Origin: HXMU1420-13 sp965601825
GTDB taxonomy: Bacteria > Bacteroidota > Rhodothermia > Balneolales > Balneolaceae
Length of the DNA: 64,000 nt
Direction of reading: 5' to 3'
NCBI GenBank assembly: GCA_965601825.1
Contig: OZ271839.1
Span: 1,240,001-1,304,000 of the forward strand
Shown: positions 36,058 to 43,009 of the stretch, one piece after another
Position numbering within the stretch: position 1 is the stretch's first letter
How the letters are laid out: each line of letters opens with the position of its first letter
Made by a program: the position numbers and the translations under genes
The notes under the pieces: generated by a model
What the model was told of the DNA's origin: nothing
Database searches by the model: none
The model's input: only the letters and a program-made list of their open reading frames with translations

Positions 36058-36783
36058 CTAAAATTTCAATTTATCCCAAATAAATTGAGGTGTAAATGAA
36101 GCAATGAGTGCAATGAGCCGCCAACGTTTTGTAATATAAGCTCTACGTTTTTTGTTTTCTATTGCAGATACCATCTGTTGAACAGCTTTTTCCGTACTGG
36201 CAACCCAAAACATGTTTTTGTTATTCTCGGTCATTTCTGAGACTACATATCCCGGTCTGATGTCAGTAATTACCAGATCAATTTCCAGTTTATTGGCTTT
36301 TTGTCTCAATCCCGTCATATAGTTCGAAATAAAGTGTTTCGAAGCAGTGTAAGCAGCTGCTCTACCTGATGCCAGGTGGGAGGCAATTGACGACATTCCT
36401 ACGATTTGACCCTTTTTCTGAGATCGAAAATAATTAAATGCAAAATGGGCACCATGAACAAACGAAGTAACATTTACTTCAATTGTTTTATGATCTGATC
36501 CCCATTTAGGAAGTAAACTATCGATTCCAACACCGGCATTTAATATCATTATATCAAGTCCGCCCATCTCGTCGATTAGTCCTTGATACATTACATTTGC
36601 GGTTTCGTAATCCGTAACATCACAAGTTCTGTAATAGGCATTTTCACCTATTTCATCTGCTAATTGCTCAAGCCGCTCGGTTCTTCGTCCAATTAATCCA
36701 ACTTTATACCCTTTTCTAGCCATTTGAACAGCTAGTTCATAACCAATCCCCGAGGTTGCTCCTGTAATAATTACTTTTTTCAT
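36058..36783 (-). CDS. short-chain dehydrogenase/reductase (SDR)
   Basis: A 241-residue classical SDR: NAD(P)-binding TGATSGIG (7-14), NAG motif LNAGVG (81-86), catalytic Ser132 and YTASK with Tyr145 and Lys149. The C-terminal hydrophobic helix (RLIALIASFTPQFIWDKL) is common in membrane-associated SDRs acting on lipids or ketones. It is the last gene of a tight four-gene operon (4-base overlap with the TolC-like gene), which suggests a role tied to that envelope system. Substrate unknown. Confidence 0.9.
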   Translation of the reverse strand: MKKVIITGATSGIGYELAVQMARKGYKVGLIGRRTERLEQLADEIGENAYYRTCDVTDYETANVMYQGLIDEMGGLDIMILNAGVGIDSLLPKWGSDHKTIEVNVTSFVHGAHFAFNYFRSQKKGQIVGMSSIASHLASGRAAAYTASKHFISNYMTGLRQKANKLEIDLVITDIRPGYVVSEMTENNKNMFWVASTEKAVQQMVSAIENKKRRAYITKRWRLIALIASFTPQFIWDKLKF

Positions 36784-38018
36784 TCAATAAGTGTTAGATC
36801 GTTTGATAAATAATTTTTAAGTGGTCGTTGACTGAGAACATCATAGGAAAATAAGAAGTCTAAATATTGATCCATTAAATTTTCCATCGAACGCACTACG
36901 ATTTCCTGAAGTTTAAGTTTTCCTTCTTCTAATTCTAATAATATGATGGGATCATTTCCTTCTGATTGAGCCAGATTGAAGGAAAGATTTTCTAAATCAA
37001 GATTTTCAATTTCTTGGAGTAGTAGCTGATGATGTTTGATTTTCGCTGATAAGAAATTTGAGTCGAGAATTTTATTTAAAGAATCGCTGTATTGAAGGGC
37101 TTCAAATTCATTTTCGATTTCAATTTCATCTAAAATGCGCTCTGCGATCTGATCACGATTATTTTTAAAAATGGGTAAGTTTATGCCAAAAGAGAAACCA
37201 AGTTCATTATCACCGTTATTTCTAAAAGGGGCGTACTCAGCTTGTAAGAAACCAAAGTCGAAGTCGGATTTTTCAACGGAAGACTCTAGTCGTGCGACCT
37301 CCACTTGTTGCATTAAATATTTCGATTCCGTGCTATTGAAAGTGGATGAGACTACTTCATTTAAAACTTCTTGAATTTGGTGTATGGAGATTAATTCGAA
37401 ATCACTCCAATCAATACTTTCCGCATTTAAAACTTGCAGAATTCTAAGCTCGATTAAGCTTACTTCAGAACTTATTTCATCGAAATCGTCAAGTACTTCA
37501 ATTAAATCTAGTTTAGCATCAACGAAATCACGAGCATCAAATAATTCACTTTGGGTTAATTGCTCAAAGAGCAGGATTTTTCTTTGCGCCAGATTTAGTT
37601 GGTTATTACTTATTTCAGCTTTTTTTGAGGTGAAGTAATACGAAATAAGTAGTTCATATCTGTTAAAAAGGTTCTCTTTATAAACCAAAGATTGCCGAAG
37701 GCTCAGTTCCTCTTTTCTGGCATTAAATAGAGCATTATTTCTTCTGATTTTCCACGGATTACTCGCCCTTAAGCGTAATTGGTATCTACTATCATCAATG
37801 GTACGTTCATCATTTGAGTATCTGAATTCAATTTCATCGGCCAAAGGAATTTTATAATTCCCTTTTTCTAAAAAGTTTAATCGATCTGAGTATTCCGAGA
37901 GATTTGGATCTTCAAAAGCAGTGAGAATAAAATCATTCACCGTTGTTTGAGATTCTACATCAGAACTAAAAGAGACACAAAGTGTAATGATGAAAATCAG
38001 ATGTATTGAGATCTTCAT
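36780..38018 (-). CDS. TolC-like outer-membrane efflux protein
   Basis: A 412-residue exported protein with a signal peptide (MKISIHLIFIITLCVSFSSDVES). Long helical, coiled-coil-prone segments dominate, and a beta-type segment contains FGFLQAEYAPFRNNGDNELGFSFGINLPIFKNNRDQI (about 255-292), the LPIF-NR pattern typical of outer membrane efflux proteins. It is shorter and more diverged than E. coli TolC, but position after an HlyD-like adaptor supports the call. It overlaps neighbours by 4 bases on both sides. Confidence 0.75.
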   Translation of the reverse strand: MKISIHLIFIITLCVSFSSDVESQTTVNDFILTAFEDPNLSEYSDRLNFLEKGNYKIPLADEIEFRYSNDERTIDDSRYQLRLRASNPWKIRRNNALFNARKEELSLRQSLVYKENLFNRYELLISYYFTSKKAEISNNQLNLAQRKILLFEQLTQSELFDARDFVDAKLDLIEVLDDFDEISSEVSLIELRILQVLNAESIDWSDFELISIHQIQEVLNEVVSSTFNSTESKYLMQQVEVARLESSVEKSDFDFGFLQAEYAPFRNNGDNELGFSFGINLPIFKNNRDQIAERILDEIEIENEFEALQYSDSLNKILDSNFLSAKIKHHQLLLQEIENLDLENLSFNLAQSEGNDPIILLELEEGKLKLQEIVVRSMENLMDQYLDFLFSYDVLSQRPLKNYLSNDLTLIE

Positions 38019-38995
38019 TTGATCATTACTTTTTCACCAACAGGCAATGCGTTTTCATCTTCAATTTCAATAAAAACCTCCAGTCCAAATGCCTTTACTG
38101 CAGTGGATTTTTGAAGTATTTCCGGGAGCTCGGTGATCGATCCAAAACCAATTATTTTTCCTTCAGTTTCAATTACTGATTGTTCAGTTGATCGTATTAA
38201 GACGATATCACCCAAATTTCGATTTCGATCTTTACTTCCGACTAAATATCCAACCACCGTTGTAGGATGTATCGGATTAATTGATAGTAGGGGAGTGTAA
38301 GCCTCTACCTGTTCACCGGGTTTGATATTAACATTGTCAATTACGCCATCGAAGAGTGCATATTTATTCAACTTCTCTTGTTCTTGCAGTCTCCACTCTA
38401 ACTCTTGCCGGGCTAAATCTATATTGGCTTGAATTTGTGACTGATCAAATTCATGATCTTGTTGAATGTCATTAATGCGAATGTTAATCGCTTCAATCTC
38501 CAATGCACCTTTCTGGATAATTGATTGCTTCTGAAGCTGTAATTCTGATAATGAATCTTCAACCGTTTCGGTGAAATCTTCAGTTAGTGATCTGTTTAGT
38601 GCAATTTTTGAATCGATTTGCCGAACTTCATTATCAACTTCATTCTGAACAATTCGCTTTTCTGATTCTAGTAATTGAACTTCCGATTCGAGTAGTTTTT
38701 GTTTCTCAATTTTCTCGGAAATTAAATTCTGGATTTCTTTTTCCAGCTTTCTGATATCTAATTCAAGTTCAGGGCTTTCTAACTCAACAAGTAAGTCTCC
38801 AATTGAAACAGTTTGTCCGGGCACCACATAGCTATTAATGATTGTAGCAGATTTCTCAGTATTAATCTGATACTTCTTCGCATAAGTAACTCCAAGAAAT
38901 GCATTACTTCCTTTAAAGTATCTGGTATTTACTGTTAATAGAGTTACAAAAAGTATCCCAATGATTACATAAAAAGAATTTATTCTGGATAGCAT
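38015..38995 (-). CDS. HlyD-like membrane fusion protein
   Basis: A 326-residue adaptor protein: an N-terminal membrane anchor (about 8-24), a first lipoyl half-motif (VVPGQTVSIGDLLVELESPELELDI, about 57-81), a long coiled-coil hairpin (about 82-205, rich in E, Q, L and I), the second lipoyl half (DGVIDNVNIKPGEQVEAYTPLLSI, about 218-241) and a beta-barrel end (GEKVMIK). This is the architecture of periplasmic adaptors linking an inner-membrane unit to a TolC channel. The inner-membrane gene upstream encodes DUF4956 rather than an ABC, RND or MFS transporter. Confidence 0.87.
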   Translation of the reverse strand: MLSRINSFYVIIGILFVTLLTVNTRYFKGSNAFLGVTYAKKYQINTEKSATIINSYVVPGQTVSIGDLLVELESPELELDIRKLEKEIQNLISEKIEKQKLLESEVQLLESEKRIVQNEVDNEVRQIDSKIALNRSLTEDFTETVEDSLSELQLQKQSIIQKGALEIEAINIRINDIQQDHEFDQSQIQANIDLARQELEWRLQEQEKLNKYALFDGVIDNVNIKPGEQVEAYTPLLSINPIHPTTVVGYLVGSKDRNRNLGDIVLIRSTEQSVIETEGKIIGFGSITELPEILQKSTAVKAFGLEVFIEIEDENALPVGEKVMIK

Positions 38996-38996
38996 G

Positions 38997-39680
38997 CTAG
39001 TTTTCCTCCAGAATATCTTTAACTGTAATTCTAGTTCGTTTTACACCATCAATTTTTGAGATTGAATCTGTGAGTGAACGTTTGTCAGCATTCGGTTTTA
39101 ACTCAATGGAATATTCGATTTCATATTCTACACTTTCTTCCGTTCGGTGAATTAACTGAACTTCAACAAACTCTGAACAGTAGCTGGATAAGATGTCTTC
39201 AATTGATGAAACTGATTCCAAGCTTGATAATCTTAACAATAATCTTCCGCGTTCACCTGCTTTTGTACTGAATGGAGAGTAATGTAGAATTAACGCACCT
39301 GAACAGAATATGATTGCCCCTACAAAAGATATTGTATAACCGAATACTCCAATTGATAAACCGACGCTCAATGCTGCGAAAATAAAAATGATATTTCGAG
39401 CATCCTGAATTCTTGTTCGAAATCGAATAATGGCAAGTGCACCAAAGGCTCCAAGTCCGCGAGCTAAGCTATCTCCAATTGCCATCATTACCATAGCGGC
39501 AACGATAGAACCTAATGCAATAGCCTGAAAAAAGTTTCTAGGATATTGGGGACCTGTATAGGTGATTTTATGAGTTATCGCAATGATGGATGAGAGAACG
39601 AAAGCCCAGATCAAAGAATAAAAAACGTTGACTAAAGTAGGATACTCGTAAACAGGTTGATCCGGAAAAAGCTCGAACAT
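38997..39680 (-). CDS. DUF4956 integral membrane protein
   Basis: A 227-residue protein with about four membrane segments (about 15-33, 53-71, 96-113, 115-133) and a soluble C-terminal part of about 85 residues. The MgtC-like core GDSLARGLGAFGALAIIRFRTRIQDARN (about 69-96) is the DUF4956 hallmark. The tail (residues about 140-225) looks like a ferredoxin-fold regulatory domain (LIHRTEESVEYEIEYSIELK). DUF4956 has no established biochemical role and is often found beside VTC-type polyphosphate polymerase genes; here it heads an operon with HlyD- and TolC-like genes. Confidence 0.85.
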   Translation of the reverse strand: MFELFPDQPVYEYPTLVNVFYSLIWAFVLSSIIAITHKITYTGPQYPRNFFQAIALGSIVAAMVMMAIGDSLARGLGAFGALAIIRFRTRIQDARNIIFIFAALSVGLSIGVFGYTISFVGAIIFCSGALILHYSPFSTKAGERGRLLLRLSSLESVSSIEDILSSYCSEFVEVQLIHRTEESVEYEIEYSIELKPNADKRSLTDSISKIDGVKRTRITVKDILEEN

Positions 39681-39770
39681 AAGGTAATAGTAAAGTCTCT
39701 GAACAAAGAGAAGTGATCACTTAACGCAAAGAGTATACTATTCTTTTAGGAGTAAGAAAAAACTGATGAA

Positions 39771-40319
39771 CTAAGCTTCTTGTAACTTTGGAACTCTCGA
39801 TAAAGCATATTCAAAACCACCAAAAAGAATGAAAGAATAAGCAAGGTCGCCCATAAGAGTATTCTTAAAAAATGGGATTGCCATCTCATAACACAAGATT
39901 AAACCGGAAACAGTAAGTGGATAATCAGGATCAATTAACCATACTCCAAAGTTAGATATAATGAAGAATGCTACCGATGCTAATAAACTACCGGCGATTA
40001 CACGTTTAATATTTACTTTTTTGAGTACAACAAATCCAATTAATACGATTGCAGCAATGCTTCCATAAATCCACCAAAAACCGGGGGTGAATAATGTGAA
40101 GCTACCATAATAACTTGCATAAATTGTGTTGTTTATTACCAAGTCGGTAATAAACATTCCAAGTATAGGTAGGATGAATGCGAATTTCTTATCAGTAAAA
40201 TAGGCGGCACCAAAAAGAGACATTGCACCTAGTGGAGCAAAATTAAGGGGATGTGGAATTAATCTCGTTAGAGCTGCTGCTAGAATTATTCCTGATACTA
40301 TTAGAAATCGTTTGTTCAT
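39771..40319 (-). CDS. DUF6580-type membrane protein, ECF S-component-like
   Basis: A 182-residue protein with five hydrophobic segments, starting LIVSGIILAAALTRLIPHPLNFAPLGAMSLFGAAYF. Size and topology resemble substrate-binding (S) components of ECF vitamin transporters, and the N-terminal R-x-x-PHP-x-N-F motif is characteristic of the DUF6580 group. No ECF ATPase genes and no cobalamin or other riboswitch are near it, so the transported compound cannot be guessed. It is probably a separate unit from yceI, since a terminator lies between them. Confidence 0.72.
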   Translation of the reverse strand: MNKRFLIVSGIILAAALTRLIPHPLNFAPLGAMSLFGAAYFTDKKFAFILPILGMFITDLVINNTIYASYYGSFTLFTPGFWWIYGSIAAIVLIGFVVLKKVNIKRVIAGSLLASVAFFIISNFGVWLIDPDYPLTVSGLILCYEMAIPFFKNTLMGDLAYSFILFGGFEYALSRVPKLQEA

Positions 40320-40342
40320 GTACTTGAATTTAATTTTGCCTA

Positions 40343-40381
40343 AAATAAAAAAAGCATCGCCTCAATGAAACGATGCTTTGC
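40343..40381 (-). terminator. intrinsic terminator of the yceI-like gene
   Basis: AAAGCATCG (40351-40359) pairs perfectly with CGATGCTTT (40371-40379) over an 11-base loop. On the minus strand it is followed by a run of seven T. It lies 27 bases after the YceI stop codon. Confidence 0.88.
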
Positions 40382-40407
40382 AAATCTTGATGAATAATCT
40401 CTAGAAA

Positions 40408-41022
40408 TTAACTGCCGGCTGTAGTAGCATTTAATTCTAGATTCAATGTTACGTTAACTTCGTTACCGATAACAACATCTGATACATAATTACCAGTACC
40501 TACTCCAAAATCATTACGTAAGATTTGGAACTCAGAAACGATACCGGCAACCTGAGTATTTTCTTGCCAAGGGTGGTCCATAACACCTAATAGAGTAAAC
40601 GGTAAATCGAAATCTACAGTTACATCTTTAATGGTAAGTTGACCTTTAGCAACGAAGTTATTTTCTCCAGCTGATACGATTTCAGAACTAGCGAACGTCA
40701 TTGTTGGCCATGTATCTGCTTCGAAGAAATCAGGGTCTCTGAGGTGATTGTCTCTTCTTTCATTTTCAGTGTCAACACTTGCAACCTGAATTACAACGTC
40801 GATTGAGCTTTCACCTAAATTTTCTGGATTGAAATTGATATCAGCTTCATAATCATGAAATGCACCCGGTACATTTGAGAAGAAGTGACGGATTTCGAAT
40901 TTAACTGAACTATGTGATTTATCAACAGTCCAAGGAGTAGCAACCATACTAACAGCTGCAATTGTTGCAATACCAAAAACTGCAACAGCAAACATTGAGA
41001 ATAATTTTCTTGAGAATTTCAT
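40408..41022 (-). CDS. YceI-family periplasmic lipocalin-like protein
   Basis: A 204-residue exported protein with a signal peptide (KLFSMFAVAVFGIATIAAVSMVA) followed by the YceI barrel: WTVDKSHSSVKFEIRHFFSNVPGAFHDYEADINF (about 31-64), the RRDNHLRDPDFFEADTWPTMTF block (about 88-109) and the final VGNEVNVTLNLEL-type strand (seen as IGNEVNVTLNLEL). YceI proteins bind polyisoprenoid or similar lipids in a beta-barrel. It is a single gene with its own terminator. Confidence 0.95.
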   Translation of the reverse strand: MKFSRKLFSMFAVAVFGIATIAAVSMVATPWTVDKSHSSVKFEIRHFFSNVPGAFHDYEADINFNPENLGESSIDVVIQVASVDTENERRDNHLRDPDFFEADTWPTMTFASSEIVSAGENNFVAKGQLTIKDVTVDFDLPFTLLGVMDHPWQENTQVAGIVSEFQILRNDFGVGTGNYVSDVVIGNEVNVTLNLELNATTAGS

Positions 41023-41216
41023 TACTAAAATAGAATAGTTATTAGTTTATGTTTTTTCAGAACCAAAGTTATGTTCAAATAATTCATTCAATGTTAAACT
41101 AATTATTTGCGATATGATAATCGGTTTTCTTTATAGTGATTATAGCTTTTCACTTTCAGCTTTTAGTTTATGGGATGAGATGAATCCGATTACTAGTTTT
41201 CCAAATAATCGCTCTT

Positions 41217-41253
41217 CTGATAACTGAAAACTGAGGAACTGATCACTGACTCA
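41217..41253. repeat. degenerate heptad array of CTGANNA type at the glycosylase stop codon
   Basis: Units CTGATAA (41217), CTGAAAA (41224), CTGAGGA (41231), then after one extra base CTGATCA (41239) and CTGACTC (41246). The last unit runs into the stop codon of the 3-methyladenine glycosylase gene (41251-41253). The 7-base unit recalls the long arrays at 18982-19419, but only five degenerate units are present. Confidence 0.6.
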
Positions 41254-41856
41254 CTTAGCCGGACTCGTGAATTTGTTACCCTGAATGCGGAATCGCCATG
41301 GCAAAAGAGCGTCATCCCCTGCATAATCCACACCTACTCTCGGTGATGCAATGACCTGATCTTTTTGTAAAATCTTATTATGATCTTCAATCCAGATCAA
41401 ATCACCAAGTAAATCAGTTCCATAATGGATTGTCTGGATTCCAAGTGCTTGAGAAGCAATTCCGGGACCGCCTCCGACTGATCGTTCCAACTTCTTCTTG
41501 TTTCTTCGTTCAAGAATAACCTCAATACCTTCAATGGGTTCGATTCCACGAATCAAAACAGCGTCTGCCAATCCCTCTTTATTTGTAACGATATTGAATA
41601 GATGATGGATTCCATAACATAGATAGACGTAGGCACGTCCACCTCTTTCATACATAATTTTGGTTCGGTTTGTCTTTCCTGCAAAATGGGCATGGCACGC
41701 TTTATCTGTTCTCCCATTATATGCTTCTGTTTCTACAATGATGCCTTTTGTTATAATTCCATCAAAGTTAGTGCAAAGTACTTTTCCAAGTAAATCTTGA
41801 GCAATTAGAACAACATCATCACGCTCATAAAAACTAAGCGGTAGTTTAGTGCTCAT
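41251..41856 (-). CDS. 3-methyladenine DNA glycosylase (MPG/AAG family)
   Basis: Base-excision repair enzyme that removes alkylated purines. The 201 residues show the family blocks DLLGKVLCTNFDG (17-29), VETEAYNGRTDKACHAHFAGKTNRTKIMYERGGRAYVYLCYGIHHLFNIVTN (about 41-92), including the base-flipping Tyr and catalytic Glu region, and SVGGGPGIASQALGI (about 126-140). The start codon overlaps the stop of the YihY gene by one base, so both are co-translated. Confidence 0.95.
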   Translation of the reverse strand: MSTKLPLSFYERDDVVLIAQDLLGKVLCTNFDGIITKGIIVETEAYNGRTDKACHAHFAGKTNRTKIMYERGGRAYVYLCYGIHHLFNIVTNKEGLADAVLIRGIEPIEGIEVILERRNKKKLERSVGGGPGIASQALGIQTIHYGTDLLGDLIWIEDHNKILQKDQVIASPRVGVDYAGDDALLPWRFRIQGNKFTSPAK

Positions 41857-42803
41857 TAATCCAACGAAGCATATGGATTGATCTCTACTTTCGGTGATGG
41901 AGGTTTTTCATAAATCTCTTTGTATGCTCGGGTGAGAATTACAGAAATCACAAAAAGGAGTGAGGTATAAAAAGCCCAAACACCTATTATTACAAAAATG
42001 GCATATCCCTGATAGAAATATTGATAAGATTCAAAAGCATATCCCAAATAAATAGTCACAATCCATTTGGCTAATTCAAACAAAAAAGTATAAATAGCAG
42101 CTCCAATAAACGCTGTTCTGTTGGAAATTTTACGTTCGCTCACAAATCTGTATATCACAAAAATGAGGAAGAATGTAAATACGATTGGAAGCACAAAATC
42201 GAGTAAATCATAAATCCAGGGAAGACGTATTTCGATTTCTGTATAAGGGATTTTTATTACACTAAAATCGAACAGTGAAATCACCGAAATAGTCAGGCTG
42301 AAGAACAAGAAGACAGATCCGATAACCCCAAATCCCAAAAAATTATAAACAGCATCCATTACAGGGTGTGCTCGTTCCTCAACATCAAATACATCAAAAA
42401 TTACATGTTTGAAACTGTGTAATAGTCCCTGAGTGAACAAAACTAATATGATTAGACCGGTAATCCCAAACACTGTTCTTGCACCTACTAATGGTAAGAG
42501 TAAACTTTCTAAGGTTTGGGCTCCTTGAATTACATCAGTTTCAGTGGCTTCATAATCAAAAATTGGAATAAGCTCTGATCCATATCTAACAATTTCGTCG
42601 AAAGCTTCATCAAAAGATAAGATGTACCCAATTATGGAAATCAAAATCAGTACAAATGGGATTGCACAAATAAAAAGATTAAAAGTGATAGCAGAGGCAT
42701 TAAAGAAAATGTCTTTTTCGCTTGCCAATGCAAGTGCTCGTCTCCAATAGGCTTTGAATGTTTGCACCGTGATGATCTTTTGTCGAATCAAAATACACTG
42801 CAT
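41856..42803 (-). CDS. YihY/BrkB-family membrane protein
   Basis: A 315-residue integral membrane protein with about six hydrophobic segments (about 42-68, 98-125, 145-170, 195-218, 230-255, 267-292). The N-terminal RALALASEKDIFFNASAITFNLFICAIPFVLIL is the YihY/BrkB signature. Once called ribonuclease BN, the family is now regarded as membrane proteins of unknown function. The true start may be a few codons inside, since the first 13 residues are not family-like. It is coupled to the DNA glycosylase gene. Confidence 0.85.
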   Translation of the reverse strand: MQCILIRQKIITVQTFKAYWRRALALASEKDIFFNASAITFNLFICAIPFVLILISIIGYILSFDEAFDEIVRYGSELIPIFDYEATETDVIQGAQTLESLLLPLVGARTVFGITGLIILVLFTQGLLHSFKHVIFDVFDVEERAHPVMDAVYNFLGFGVIGSVFLFFSLTISVISLFDFSVIKIPYTEIEIRLPWIYDLLDFVLPIVFTFFLIFVIYRFVSERKISNRTAFIGAAIYTFLFELAKWIVTIYLGYAFESYQYFYQGYAIFVIIGVWAFYTSLLFVISVILTRAYKEIYEKPPSPKVEINPYASLD

Positions 42804-42876
42804 TAAAGATTAATCAAAAGTTGGATTGCTTAGATTTTAAGTCAATGCTTTGGTACTTTTAACTAGCTAAAAAGTT

Positions 42877-42978
42877 GTCATGCTGAACTTGTTTCAGCAT
42901 CTGTTTTAATACGTTTCTTAAAGTTAGTGATCATCAGCTTTTCGACCTCCGCAGAACCCGGATCAAGTCCGGGATGAC
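42877..42978. repeat. REPIN-like element: two hairpins bounded by GTCAT...ATGAC
   Basis: The left part GTCATGCTGAACTTGTTTCAGCAT (42877-42900) contains the stem ATGCTGAA/TTCAGCAT. The right part, CCCGGA (42958-42963), TCAAG and TCCGGG (42968-42973), then ATGAC, forms a second hairpin. The ends GTCAT and ATGAC are inverted. This arrangement, two REP-like hairpins facing each other, matches non-autonomous palindromic elements spread through many Gram-negative genomes. It sits in the 206-base gap upstream of mutS. Confidence 0.65.
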
Positions 42979-43009
42979 TACGATAAAAATCTAGATTCAA
43001 AACCATTAC

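Noticed and set aside
40320..40407. Vitamin riboswitch upstream of the DUF6580 transporter-like gene
   Set aside because: The only structure is a simple terminator belonging to the upstream yceI gene; no cobalamin, TPP or other aptamer core is visible.
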